DNA of 63,510 bases, taken from an uncultured Clostridium sp. GTDB lineage: Bacteria > Bacillota > Clostridia > Clostridiales > Clostridiaceae. The stretch lies in contig CAIFEX010000020.1 of assembly GCA_903789665.1 (NCBI GenBank), forward strand, positions 1 to 63,510, read 5' to 3'. The notes beneath the pieces were generated by a model. It ran no database searches, was not told where the DNA came from, and worked only from the letters and a program-made list of their open reading frames with translations. A program made the translations under genes and the position numbers. Positions 45,930 through 55,214 of the stretch are shown one piece after another. Numbering within the stretch: the stretch's first letter is position 1; each line of letters begins with the position of its first letter.

Positions 45930-46721
45930 GTGATACTTGAAGATATAATTGCAAAAAAAATACCCAAGATCAGACGGGAAAAACAAATTGTACCCGCAGC
46001 AAAACTTGTTAAAAACTTTAATGATTCGACAAAGAGGGATTTCAAAAGAGCACTGGACAAAAGAGGGATATCCATTATTGCCGAGATAAAAAAAGCTTCT
46101 CCTTCAAGGGGAGTGATACTAAAAGATTTTGATGCAGTGAAAATAGCAAGAATATATGAAAAATTGGATATAGATGCAGTTTCCGTACTTACAGAAGAAA
46201 ATTTTTTCCAAGGAAATGATAGATATATAGGTGAAGTTAAAAAAGTAAATTCAAAACCTGTACTGAGGAAGGATTTTATAATTGATCCATATCAGATATA
46301 TCAGTCGAAGGCTCTTGGAGCAGATGCCCTGTTGCTTATAACTGCAATTTTAAAAGATAGATTGAAAGAGTATTACAAGCTGGCGGAAAAAACTGGGCTT
46401 CAATGTCTGGTGGAGGTTCACGACGAGAGGGAACTTGAAACTGCACTGCAGACGGAATGTAATATCATAGGTATAAACAATAGAAATCTAGAGAATTTTT
46501 CGGAGAATTTAAAAAACACAGAAAAACTTATAAAAAAAATACCTTCAGGTATTACCGTGGTATCTGAAAGCGGGATAAAAAACGAGGAGGATGTAAGATA
46601 TCTGGAAAGTGTTGGAGCAGATGCAGTGCTTATAGGCGAGACCTTTATGAGAAACGTAAATAATGTATCCAGACTCCATGAATTTGTAGATAATATAAGA
46701 ATATCAAGTTTTAAATATTAA
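45930..46721 (+). CDS. trpC: Indole-3-glycerol phosphate synthase
   Basis: Ring closure of carboxyphenylaminodeoxyribulose phosphate. A beta/alpha barrel of about 263 residues with IIAEIKKASPSRG, LRKDFIIDPYQIYQSKALGA and GINNRNL. GTG 45930 is favoured because AAGGAGGTG ends at 45920; GTG 45918 is in frame but overlaps that site. Unlike other junctions in the operon it is followed by a 145-base gap. Confidence 0.96.
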   Translation: MILEDIIAKKIPKIRREKQIVPAAKLVKNFNDSTKRDFKRALDKRGISIIAEIKKASPSRGVILKDFDAVKIARIYEKLDIDAVSVLTEENFFQGNDRYIGEVKKVNSKPVLRKDFIIDPYQIYQSKALGADALLLITAILKDRLKEYYKLAEKTGLQCLVEVHDERELETALQTECNIIGINNRNLENFSENLKNTEKLIKKIPSGITVVSESGIKNEEDVRYLESVGADAVLIGETFMRNVNNVSRLHEFVDNIRISSFKY

Positions 46722-46866
46722 AATTCAAATATAAAATATTAAATTTGGTAGATTTTCAGTCTTAGCTGAAAATCCTCATTAATTGTGAATTGTAAATTGT
46801 TAAAGTTTGTTCTTTGAACTTTATAATAAAGTGGCAGCATTTGAACAAGTATGGGGGGTGCAGCCT
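46722..46866 (+). repeat. Insertion-like spacer between trpC and trpF
   Basis: The only sizeable gap in a tightly packed operon. It contains a stem GATTTTCAG/CTGAAAATC (46751-46775 region) and a run of short AATTGTGAATTGTAAATTGTT repeats (about 46780-46802) like those at 63403-63450. It then reads as coding-like sequence in frame with trpF but with weaker family resemblance. It looks like a small intergenic repeat element. Confidence 0.45.
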
Positions 46867-47499
46867 GTGACTCTGGTGAAAATATGCGGGATAAGGAGAA
46901 GCGCTGATATAGAAATTTTAAATGAACTGATGCCGGACTATGCAGGATTTATATTCTGTAACAGCAAAAGAAAAGTAACTGTAAGTGAAGCAGAAGAGCT
47001 TATAAAAAAATTAGACATCAGTGTCGGAAAAGTGGGAGTCTTCAAAAACAATGATGTGGATGAGGTAATTGATGCAGCCCGATATTTGAAATTGGATGTA
47101 ATTCAGCTCCATGGAGACGAAAATGAAAAATATCTGAATTGTTTGAAACCTTTTAATATATGGAAGGCAGTTCATATAGATGTAAATCAGGGGTACAGTG
47201 AGGATATTGTGCAAAAAATACACAGTACATGTAAGCTGGGAATTGAAGCCTTGCTGCTGGACAGCAGTGTAAAAGGCAAAAGAGGCGGTACCGGAATGAG
47301 TTTCAACTGGAATGTATTGAAGGATATTCATATAGACAAAAAATTGGTTCTGGCAGGAGGGCTTAATTCAGGGAATATTGTTCAGGCCATAAAAATTGTT
47401 AGACCGCAGGTGGTAGATGTGTCCGGCGGTGTAGAGGAAAATGGTATGAAAAGTTTTAAAAAAATAAAAGATTTCATAGGGAAAGTGAGGAGTATATAA
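46867..47499 (+). CDS. trpF: Phosphoribosylanthranilate isomerase
   Basis: Amadori isomerase of tryptophan synthesis. The family start is [20 protein letters not shown]; the phosphate-binding end has [15 protein letters not shown] and [14 protein letters not shown] 46867 follows GGGGGGTG at 46853-46860; the frame stays open 60 bases upstream into the spacer but that part is not family-like. 210 residues. Its stop shares a base with the trpB start. Confidence 0.93.
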   Translation: MTLVKICGIRRSADIEILNELMPDYAGFIFCNSKRKVTVSEAEELIKKLDISVGKVGVFKNNDVDEVIDAARYLKLDVIQLHGDENEKYLNCLKPFNIWKAVHIDVNQGYSEDIVQKIHSTCKLGIEALLLDSSVKGKRGGTGMSFNWNVLKDIHIDKKLVLAGGLNSGNIVQAIKIVRPQVVDVSGGVEENGMKSFKKIKDFIGKVRSI

Positions 47500-48674
47500 T
47501 GGAAGGAAGATTTGGAAAATTCGGCGGCCAATACGTTCCTGAGACCGTGATGAATGCAATCACAGAGTTGGAAAGGGAATTCAACGAGGCCATAAAAGAT
47601 AAAAAGTTCATAGATGAATACAAATATTATCTTAAAGAATATGTTGGAAGAGAGAATCCATTGTATTTTGCCAAAAATATGACGGAAAACCTGGGAGGAG
47701 CCAAGGTATACCTCAAGAGGGAGGATTTAAACCACACCGGGGCACATAAGATAAACAACGCCCTGGGCCAGGTACTTCTTGCCAGAAGAATGGGGAAAAA
47801 GAAAGTTATAGCTGAAACGGGCGCGGGACAGCATGGAGTTGCAACTGCAACTGTAGCTGCCCTGTTTGGAATGAAGTGTGAGATATTCATGGGTGAAAAG
47901 GACATAAAAAGACAGGCCCTTAATGTGTTTAAGATGAAGATATTGGGGGCAGAAGTGACCTCTGTTACTGCTGGAACTGGGACGCTGAAGGATGCAGTAA
48001 ATGAGGCCATGAGAAACTGGGTCTCAAATATAGAAGATACTTTTTATGTAATAGGATCCGTAATGGGACCTCACCCATATCCTACCATGGTGAGGGACTT
48101 CCAGAGAGTTATAGGGGACGAGGCCAGAAGACAGATTCTGGAGAAAGAAGGAAAACTACCTGATTATATTATAGCCTGTGTAGGCGGCGGAAGTAATTCT
48201 ATGGGTATTTTTTATCCTTTTGTGGAAGATAAATCCGTTAAACTCATAGGGGTGGAAGCAGCGGGAAAGGGACTAGACACAGACAAGCATGCGGCAACCA
48301 TAGAAAAGGGCTCCGTAGGTGTGATCCACGGAATGATGACCTATGTGCTCCAGGATGAAGATGGACAGATACTTCCTGCCTATTCCATATCGGCAGGTCT
48401 TGATTATCCTGGAGTGGGTCCGGAGCATGCATATTACAATGATGTAAAGAGGGCAGTTTATAAATCTGCCACGGACAGGGAGGCAGTGGAAGCATTTGCC
48501 TATCTTTCAAGAGTGGAGGGGATAATTCCCGCCCTTGAAAGTGCACATGCAGTGGCCTATGCCATAAAGCTTGCCCCAAAACTTGACAAGGACAAGATAA
48601 TTATCATAAATTTATCAGGAAGAGGAGACAAGGACATGAATACCATGGCAGCTATAATGGGGGTGGAATTATAA
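47499..48674 (+). CDS. trpB: Tryptophan synthase beta chain
   Basis: PLP enzyme joining indole and serine. 391 residues; the PLP lysine is in [15 protein letters not shown] (about residue 83), with [13 protein letters not shown] and the phosphate-binding [10 protein letters not shown]. Standard TrpB1 type. Overlaps trpF and trpA by one base each. Confidence 0.98.
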   Translation: MEGRFGKFGGQYVPETVMNAITELEREFNEAIKDKKFIDEYKYYLKEYVGRENPLYFAKNMTENLGGAKVYLKREDLNHTGAHKINNALGQVLLARRMGKKKVIAETGAGQHGVATATVAALFGMKCEIFMGEKDIKRQALNVFKMKILGAEVTSVTAGTGTLKDAVNEAMRNWVSNIEDTFYVIGSVMGPHPYPTMVRDFQRVIGDEARRQILEKEGKLPDYIIACVGGGSNSMGIFYPFVEDKSVKLIGVEAAGKGLDTDKHAATIEKGSVGVIHGMMTYVLQDEDGQILPAYSISAGLDYPGVGPEHAYYNDVKRAVYKSATDREAVEAFAYLSRVEGIIPALESAHAVAYAIKLAPKLDKDKIIIINLSGRGDKDMNTMAAIMGVEL

Positions 48675-49468
48675 TGAACAGGATAGATTTGAAATTCAGC
48701 CAGTTGAAGGAAAAAAATGAAAAGGCACTCATACCTTTTATAACGGCAGGTGATCCGGATTTGGAAACTACTGTGAAAATTGTACTTGCAATGGAAAATT
48801 CAGGAGCGGATATAATAGAATTGGGTATACCCTATTCGGATCCTCTGGCAGATGGTGTTACAATACAGGCATCTTCAAACAGGGCACTTAAAAATGGAGT
48901 GAAGATATTCAAGATAATGGACACAGTGAAAAACATAAGGGAAAAAACACAGGTGCCTCTCGTGTATCTGGTCTACTACAGTTCCATATTCAAGTATGGA
49001 ATGGAGAAGTTCATAAAAGAATGCAGCAGCTGCGGCATAGATGGACTCATAATACCGGATCTTCCCATAGAGGAGAGAAAAGATATCATAACAATGGGAG
49101 GTAAGTATGGAGTGTACCTTATTCCTCTTGTGGCACCTACGTCCAAGGAGAGAATAGAAAAAATAGTAAGGGGTGCCAGGGGATTTGTGTACTGTGTTTC
49201 CGTAAACGGAGTTACAGGTGCGAGAAACTCCATAAACACTGATATAAAAGAATATATGAAAATTGTTTCAAGCTACACTGACATACCCAAGGCGCTTGGA
49301 TTTGGAATATCATCTGCAGCCATGGCTGAAAAATTCAAACCTTACTGCGAAGGTATAATTGTGGGCAGTGCGTTGATTGACAAAATAGCGGAGGGAAAAG
49401 ATAAGGAGGATATGCTGAATAGTGTGAAAGCATTTATTGGAGAATTGAAAAATGCCTTAAAACAGTGA
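48674..49468 (+). CDS. trpA: Tryptophan synthase alpha chain
   Basis: Cleaves indole-glycerol phosphate. 264-residue barrel with the catalytic Glu in IIELGIPYSDPLADGVTIQA and the Asp of the same motif, plus GFGISSA and GSALID for phosphate. Last gene of the operon; a terminator follows at 49513. Confidence 0.97.
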   Translation: MNRIDLKFSQLKEKNEKALIPFITAGDPDLETTVKIVLAMENSGADIIELGIPYSDPLADGVTIQASSNRALKNGVKIFKIMDTVKNIREKTQVPLVYLVYYSSIFKYGMEKFIKECSSCGIDGLIIPDLPIEERKDIITMGGKYGVYLIPLVAPTSKERIEKIVRGARGFVYCVSVNGVTGARNSINTDIKEYMKIVSSYTDIPKALGFGISSAAMAEKFKPYCEGIIVGSALIDKIAEGKDKEDMLNSVKAFIGELKNALKQ

Positions 49469-49512
49469 TTTGATTCTGTGTTTTTAAAAATTACGTTGTA
49501 AAAGTGTGTGTT

Positions 49513-49540
49513 AAGAACGCCTCTTTACAGGCGTTCTTTT
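49513..49540 (+). terminator. Terminator of the trp operon
   Basis: AAGAACGCCT (49513-49522) pairs perfectly with AGGCGTTCTT (49529-49538) over a 6-nt loop and ends in TTTT. Confidence 0.9.
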
Positions 49541-49596
49541 GATGATTCTCTTTTTTGATATATAGAGCAATTTCTAAAATAATTATTTTGATATTG

Positions 49597-49625
49597 TTGA
49601 AATAGAAACAAAAATTTAATATAAT
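49597..49625 (+). promoter_or_regulatory. Promoter of the MarR-family gene
   Basis: TTGAAA (49597-49602), a 17-nt spacer and TATAAT (49620-49625), 35 bases before the start codon. Confidence 0.7.
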
Positions 49626-49659
49626 ATTATTAATATACCGGCAGATGGGAGGATGAGCC

Positions 49660-50148
49660 ATGAACAAAGAAGAACAAGTCCTAATGGGTTTTTGGGACAT
49701 ATTTAACAAGAGAATTTGGCTTGATGGCTTTAAAATGAAAGCCAGCCTCAAGGATTACAAGCCCTCTGAAGTACATTGCATGGAATATATTGAAAAAAAT
49801 GCAGATTCCAATGTGACAAAACTTGCGAAAGCCTTTTATATAACAAGAAGCGCCGTAAGTAAATTAACTAAGAAGCTTATAGAAAAGGGTCTTGTCGAAA
49901 GCTACCAGAAGCCGGATAACAAGAAAGAAATATATTTCAGGCTTACTAAACAGGGAAAAACAATTAACAAAGTCCATGAGAAACTGCACAAGGAGTTTCA
50001 AGAGCGGGATAGGGTTGTGTTTGAGCAGATAACCGAGGAACAATATGACAGTATGCTTAATTTTGTGGAAAAGTATAATAGACATTTGGATGCAGAGATA
50101 AAAAAATTAGGTGTAGATATTACGTCTGGTTATTGTGATAAGCTATAG
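49660..50148 (+). CDS. MarR family transcriptional regulator
   Basis: 162 residues with a winged helix-turn-helix (about 45-110: LAKAFYITRSAVSKLTKKLI, GLVESYQKPDNKKEIYFRL). MarR proteins are usually repressors released by small phenolic or redox ligands. GGGAGG precedes ATG 49660. The flavin reductase gene lies 146 bases downstream and is a plausible target. Confidence 0.9.
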   Translation: MNKEEQVLMGFWDIFNKRIWLDGFKMKASLKDYKPSEVHCMEYIEKNADSNVTKLAKAFYITRSAVSKLTKKLIEKGLVESYQKPDNKKEIYFRLTKQGKTINKVHEKLHKEFQERDRVVFEQITEEQYDSMLNFVEKYNRHLDAEIKKLGVDITSGYCDKL

Positions 50149-50294
50149 GCAGCCAATTCTATTGAGAGTGGGCTGCATTTTTATTACTAACATTTTGTTG
50201 ACAAAGACTCAAAAATGCGATAGGGTATCTATGGGTCTTAAGACACAAAATTATTTCAATCAAAATGGCCCCAGGATAATAAGGAGGAAAAAGA

Positions 50295-50861
50295 ATGAAT
50301 ATCATTGGAATTATTGCAAGTCAGCGTAAAGAAGGAAATACCGCCTTTATTGTAAACAAAATACTTGAAGGTGCCAGGGAACAGGGAGCGGAAATCAGAT
50401 CATTTAGTTTTAGTGATCTTGATATCAAACCATGCCGGGGCTGTTGGGCCTGCCACAAAGGCGATCAGGGTTGTGTTATCAATGACGACATGCAGGAAAT
50501 TTATGACGCCATTGAGCATACCGATGCCATCGTTTTAGGCTCGCCGATTTACATGGGACAGATGAGTGCCCAGGGTAAGATATTCACAGACAGGCTGTTT
50601 GCGAGATTTTCTCCACGGTTTTCTCCATTTTTCAAAGAAAATACTGTGAAACAAAGGCTGATTCTTTCGTTTAACCAAGGTAATCCTGATGCCGGACTGT
50701 TTAGACCGTATATTGATTACACGAAACACATATTTGAGGTGCTGGAATTTGATGTTAAAGAGGTGCCTGTCGTTACTGGTTTGCGAAATGAACCGGCATA
50801 TGAAAGGGAAGATCTACCCATGGTCTTGAAAAATTTCGGTTCGTCGTTGGTTTCGAAATGA
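50295..50861 (+). CDS. NAD(P)H-dependent FMN reductase, flavodoxin family
   Basis: 188 residues of the iron-sulfur-flavoprotein/WrbA-like fold: IGIIASQRKEGNTAFIVNKI (FMN phosphate loop), the Cys-rich CRGCWACHKGDQGCVIND and GSPIYMGQMSAQGKIFTDR. Soluble electron carrier or quinone/nitro reductase; the substrate is unknown. AAGGAGG precedes ATG 50295. Codon use is slightly more GC-rich than its neighbours (gccgcctt, ccacggtt), hinting at later arrival. Confidence 0.85.
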   Translation: MNIIGIIASQRKEGNTAFIVNKILEGAREQGAEIRSFSFSDLDIKPCRGCWACHKGDQGCVINDDMQEIYDAIEHTDAIVLGSPIYMGQMSAQGKIFTDRLFARFSPRFSPFFKENTVKQRLILSFNQGNPDAGLFRPYIDYTKHIFEVLEFDVKEVPVVTGLRNEPAYEREDLPMVLKNFGSSLVSK

Positions 50862-50924
50862 TTTCTAGATTAAGTAAAAGATAGAGCGTTTATAAAACTG
50901 TTCTTAAAGTATTTCTACTCCCAT

Positions 50925-51067
50925 ATTGTATCTATTAGTAGCTTATATATCTCTACCTTATTGAAAAACAACAAAGCTAGGGCAGTGAGATTTTCAACGT
51001 TGGAGGCAATTTGTAGGGAACTCAAATGCCAGCCGGGGGATTTGCTGGAATATAAAGAAAATGATTA
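50925..51067 (+). pseudogene. 3' remnant of an Xre-type helix-turn-helix regulator
   Basis: In the frame ending at TAG 51065-51067 the sequence reads NNKARAVRFSTLEAICRELK then CQPGDLLEYKEND, the unmistakable C-terminal half of a roughly 70-residue Cro/CI-like regulator. The part upstream (HIVSISSLYISTLL) is only vaguely related and there is no start codon or ribosome-binding site. The gene is decayed. Confidence 0.7.
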
Positions 51068-51278
51068 GCGTGAACTTTCAATGCTCCTAAAAGCATAGAA
51101 TATGTAGTTGAAATGATGGGGATGCTGGACATTATGCAGGCAGCCCTTTTGCCTTTTTTGTCAGTGTATATATTTATGCTGAACTGTTGAAATAGCTGAA
51201 ATGTAGAAAAAAGTAAAATAATGTTGTATAATGGATTTTGCAATATCAAAAATCAAAAAGAACATTTTAGGGGGTATT

Positions 51279-52679
51279 ATGAATCTTTTTAGAAAAAAGT
51301 CATTGAATCAAGTTAAGGAGAGCATTCAAAAAACGGGTTTGAGTAAAAATCTAAGGGCAAAGGATATAGCGGCCCTTGGAATCGGAGCCGTTGTTGGTGT
51401 GGGAATATTTGTTGCTACTGGTGAAGGGGCTCATATGGCAGGACCAGCTATAATACTGTCGTTTATATTTGCAGGAATAGTAGCTTGTTTATGCGGTTTG
51501 TGTTATTGTGAATTATCCACAATGTTTCCGGTAGCAGGGAGTACATATTCATATGCATATATAGCTTTTGGGGAATTCACAGCTGTGATCATAGGATGGT
51601 GTTTGACAGCGGAATATATTGTAGCGGCGAGTGCGGTGGCGTCCGGATGGTCGGGAACATTGAGGGGTATATTACAATCTGCAGGTGTTTCACTTCCCAA
51701 GGCTATTTCCACGTCTCCATGGAATGGTGGAATTGTGGATTTACCTGCTATTGCAATAATAATGCTTTTGACGGCGCTGCTCTATACCGGAATGAAGGAG
51801 AGCTCAAGAGTAAATAATATGATTGTTGTAATAAAGATATCCGTGATTTTACTCTTTATATTTTTAGGCGTATCACATATAGATACATCGAATTATCACC
51901 CGTTTATTCCCAATGGATGGCATGGAGTTTTTACGGGAGCCGGAACTGTATTCTTTTCATTTCTGGGATTTGATGCTATCTCCACTTCAGCTGAGGAGGC
52001 CGCTGATCCCAAAAGAGATGTATCAAGGGGCATAATAATGTGTCTTATAGTAGTGTGTATCCTCTATGTATCAGTGGCGACAGTGCTTACGGGAATTGTC
52101 CCATATAAGGAAATCGTTTCTGATAATGCGGTACCTGAAGCTTTATTGAGATTGGGTATAAGGTGGGGTTCTGCCCTTGTAGGTGTAGGTGCCATTTTGG
52201 GAATGATTTCTACTATGATAGCGGTTTTATATGGACAGGTGAGAGTTTTTATGGCGATGTCGAGAGACGGACTTCTCCCTAAGGCATTTTGCAAAATACA
52301 CAGCAAGCACAAGACTCCATATATAGCTACTGTAGTTGCAGGGGTAATAGCTTCGACAATAGCGGGATTTTTGCCGCTTAGTGTTATAGTTGAATTTGTA
52401 AGTATTGGAACTTTGATGAGTTTTATGGTTGTATCTGCAGGAGTTATATATCTTAGGAAGACCATGCCGAATTTTGAAAGAAAGTTTAAATGCCCTGGAG
52501 TTCCGTTTACACCTATAATAACTATAATATGCTGTATAGCACTCTTGGTATCCATGAGGGCTGTAACCTGGATTGGGTTTATAGTCTGGTTGTCTATAGG
52601 ACTTATTGTATATTTTATCTATGGAAGAAAACACAGTGTATTACAGCAAATTGAAGATAAGAAAAAGATGACTGTTTAG
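51279..52679 (+). CDS. APC family amino acid permease (cationic amino-acid type)
   Basis: 466 residues and about 12-13 hydrophobic segments; LRAKDIAALGIGAVVGVGIFVATGE near the N-terminus and FFSFLGFDAISTSAEEAADPKRD are typical of the CAT/YfnA branch. It is a proton- or exchange-driven amino-acid importer of unknown substrate. ATG 51279 follows TTAGGGGG; the frame is open 48 bases upstream. Confidence 0.9.
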   Translation: MNLFRKKSLNQVKESIQKTGLSKNLRAKDIAALGIGAVVGVGIFVATGEGAHMAGPAIILSFIFAGIVACLCGLCYCELSTMFPVAGSTYSYAYIAFGEFTAVIIGWCLTAEYIVAASAVASGWSGTLRGILQSAGVSLPKAISTSPWNGGIVDLPAIAIIMLLTALLYTGMKESSRVNNMIVVIKISVILLFIFLGVSHIDTSNYHPFIPNGWHGVFTGAGTVFFSFLGFDAISTSAEEAADPKRDVSRGIIMCLIVVCILYVSVATVLTGIVPYKEIVSDNAVPEALLRLGIRWGSALVGVGAILGMISTMIAVLYGQVRVFMAMSRDGLLPKAFCKIHSKHKTPYIATVVAGVIASTIAGFLPLSVIVEFVSIGTLMSFMVVSAGVIYLRKTMPNFERKFKCPGVPFTPIITIICCIALLVSMRAVTWIGFIVWLSIGLIVYFIYGRKHSVLQQIEDKKKMTV

Positions 52680-52712
52680 TATTAAAATGGCGAGAAATCA
52701 TACGCTTGTCTT

Positions 52713-52738
52713 AGGCGGTATGGTGGATCGCCTTTTTA
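52713..52738 (+). terminator. Terminator after the permease
   Basis: AGGCG (52713-52717) pairs with CGCCT (52729-52733), followed by TTTT. The stem is short but sits 34 bases after the stop. Confidence 0.6.
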
Positions 52739-52832
52739 ATTTGATTGAGAAATTGTTATTTTACAAAACTTGTACATTGGCTTGTTATAATAGTATAATG
52801 ACAATATAATTAATCGAAAGTGAGCTGATATA

Positions 52833-53201
52833 ATGGAAAATATACTTGAGTATTACAAAAATGAGTTGAAGTGGAACCCGCCTTTTGCTGAGATATTTTC
52901 TAAATATTCACCGGGTGGATTAAAGGGATATTTGGTGATGTGTGAATCTGTTCAAGAGGGACACCTGTCTAAAAAAACACAGGAGTTGATTTTTACTATA
53001 CTGGACAGCTTGGATAATGAGGTAAGCGGTGCAAAGGCACATGCTGTTGCTGCCATAGAATCTGGATTAACTATGGAGGAATTGGTGGAAGCGTTCATAA
53101 TTGTAACTATTGTCAAGGGTATAAATGTAATGTGCAAAGCAGGTGTTCAGGCCATTGAGGTGGCAGAAAAAAGATATAAGGAGATAAATTCAAATATATA
53201 G
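52833..53201 (+). CDS. Carboxymuconolactone decarboxylase-like protein lacking the usual Cys
   Basis: 122 residues of the AhpD/CMD fold. The core helix, usually ExxxCxxC/H, reads SGAKAHAVAAIESGLTMEEL: the His is present but the Cys is replaced by Ala/Lys, so peroxidase or disulfide chemistry is improbable. Two Cys lie elsewhere (VMCE, NVMCKAG). It is followed 10 bases later by a zinc-ribbon gene, suggesting one transcript. The function is unknown. Confidence 0.75.
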   Translation: MENILEYYKNELKWNPPFAEIFSKYSPGGLKGYLVMCESVQEGHLSKKTQELIFTILDSLDNEVSGAKAHAVAAIESGLTMEELVEAFIIVTIVKGINVMCKAGVQAIEVAEKRYKEINSNI

Positions 53202-53211
53202 GAGGATTAAT

Positions 53212-53424
53212 ATGGAAAAGATACAATATGTCTGCCCAAAATGTGGCGGAAGGGAATATGAGTCCGATCAATTTCAAGCAACAGGAGGAAATTTTGCAAA
53301 GATATTTGATGTGCAGAATAAGAGATTTGTCACAATAACCTGCAGGAGATGCGGATATACAGAGCTGTATAAGGCTCAGTCCTCAAGCGGATGGAATATT
53401 TTGGACCTGCTTATAGGGAACTAG
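53212..53424 (+). CDS. Zinc-ribbon protein
   Basis: 70 residues with two CxxC pairs (CPKCGGREY and CRRCGYTELY) separated by about 35 residues, as in the small COG3478-type nucleic-acid-binding or zinc-finger proteins. GGAGG precedes ATG 53212. No known partner; co-transcribed with the CMD-like gene. Confidence 0.8.
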   Translation: MEKIQYVCPKCGGREYESDQFQATGGNFAKIFDVQNKRFVTITCRRCGYTELYKAQSSSGWNILDLLIGN

Positions 53425-53602
53425 GTACCGTTTATGATTCAATTAGAAAAGTCGATTAATGTTAAATAATAGTTAATTACGGTTAATTTTTTAAAATTTA
53501 TAGTGCAATCATGCGTCTGGTTTTGTATAATTAGGAGCACAGTTAGGCTGAAATTGGCAATGTGAAAAACTGTGCATTGTCTAAATTGGAGGTTATAATA
53601 AC

Positions 53603-55210
53603 ATGAATGTTCTTGTGCTCAATGGCAGCCCAAAAGGAGAAAAAAGCAATACACTAAGGATAACTAGAGCTTTTTTGGATGGGCTTGAGAAAGTCAAAAA
53701 TTGCAATGTGGATATAGTGAATATCGACAAAAAAAATATAGAACACTGCAGGGGATGTTTTAACTGCTGGACCAAAACTCCGGGTAAATGCATAATAAAA
53801 GATGATATGGAACAACTCATAGAAAAGTATGTGGTATCAGATATTGTCATCTGGAGTTTTCCGCTTTACTATTTTGGAATGCCGTCAAAAATCAAGGCTT
53901 TTCTTGATCGTATGCTTCCCACTAATCTTCCATATATGGATCTGAAAAAAGATGGAACCAGTGGGCACCCGCCCCGGTATGACCTGTCAGATCAAAAATA
54001 TATTCTCATTTCTACCTGCGGATTTTACAGTGTTAAGAATAACTATGATGCTCTTTTTAAACAGTTTGAGATACTGTTTGGCGGCAAACTGTCAAAAATA
54101 ATTTGCCCTGAGGGAGAATTACTTCATGTCCCGCAGCTTGAAGGAAAAATTTCAGAGTATCTGTCTTATGTAAAACAGGCAGGTAGGGAATTTGCAGGCA
54201 GTGGTGTCATTGACAGTAACACGCGGAATAAACTTAGTGAATTGCTGTATCCTCCTGATGTTTTTGTGGAAATGGCAAATGCCAGCTGGAATATTTCAGA
54301 AGGGGATTCTTCACAGGGAAAACTGCCGCAGGACAGAGCTTATAATTTTATAAAACAGATGGCGGCTGTATACAATCCTGAAAGCTACACGAAAGATATT
54401 CTAGTTGAAATATATTTTACGGATATCGATAAAACTTATCAACTTTGTCTGGGAAAGCAGAAATGTACTGTCAATATTGAGAATTTTGCTCCATATACAA
54501 CCAGAATTGAGACGACTTTTGAACTTTGGGAAAAGATTTCGGAGGGAAGGGTCAATGGGGCGGAGGCTCTGATGAAAAAGCAGTACAGGGTGCTGGGTGA
54601 TTTCAACACGATGCTTAAAATGGATGCCTATTTTGGGACAAAAAGGAAAACGGCTGAAAGGAGACCTGTGGAAAATAAAACAAATATGGCCCTGATTCTG
54701 TTTCAGTGGATAGTATTTTGGGTGGTAATTCCTATAAACGAGGTTTGGGGAGGTGCTGCAGGAATTGTCTTTTGTTCTGTTATACCTCTTTTGTCATATA
54801 AGTTTAAACTTACAATTTACGATAAAATGAGTATACCATTGGTGTGCATTTTGAGTATTCTGGCAATGCTCGGGGTGAGTTCAATACCTCTGCTCTGTCT
54901 TTCATATATTGTATTTGGACTTATGTGGATATTGTCCTGTGGGGGCAGAATACCCCTTACTGCATATTATTCATGTAATGATTACAATGGGGAGGATGAC
55001 TTTCAAAACCCGCTTTTTTTGAAGACAAACAGAATTTTGACTGCAGCTTGGGGTGTGCTTTTTTTAATAATTGCCCTTTTTACTTATTTCTTAATGGAAA
55101 GTACCTTATCCAGCTATACCGGTCTTGTAAATTCAATTGCACCTGTGATCATGGGTATTTTTACAAAGTGGTTTGCGAGCTGGTATCCGGCAAAAGTTGC
55201 CCGGGGATAA
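53603..55210 (+). CDS. Three-part fusion: FMN reductase, SCP2-like and membrane domains
   Basis: Residues 1-190 are a flavodoxin-fold NAD(P)H:FMN oxidoreductase (NVLVLNGSPKGEKSNTLRI; CRGCFNCW; SFPLYYFGMPSKIKAFLDRM). About 245-345 resemble an SCP2/sterol-carrier lipid-binding domain (ILVEIYFTDIDKTYQLCLG). From about 365 come six hydrophobic segments. I infer a membrane-tethered flavoenzyme acting on a hydrophobic substrate or a quinone. GGAGG precedes ATG 53603. It is tail to tail with the FAH-family gene with a 4-base gap. Confidence 0.7.
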   Translation: MNVLVLNGSPKGEKSNTLRITRAFLDGLEKVKNCNVDIVNIDKKNIEHCRGCFNCWTKTPGKCIIKDDMEQLIEKYVVSDIVIWSFPLYYFGMPSKIKAFLDRMLPTNLPYMDLKKDGTSGHPPRYDLSDQKYILISTCGFYSVKNNYDALFKQFEILFGGKLSKIICPEGELLHVPQLEGKISEYLSYVKQAGREFAGSGVIDSNTRNKLSELLYPPDVFVEMANASWNISEGDSSQGKLPQDRAYNFIKQMAAVYNPESYTKDILVEIYFTDIDKTYQLCLGKQKCTVNIENFAPYTTRIETTFELWEKISEGRVNGAEALMKKQYRVLGDFNTMLKMDAYFGTKRKTAERRPVENKTNMALILFQWIVFWVVIPINEVWGGAAGIVFCSVIPLLSYKFKLTIYDKMSIPLVCILSILAMLGVSSIPLLCLSYIVFGLMWILSCGGRIPLTAYYSCNDYNGEDDFQNPLFLKTNRILTAAWGVLFLIIALFTYFLMESTLSSYTGLVNSIAPVIMGIFTKWFASWYPAKVARG

Positions 55211-55214
55211 TGTT

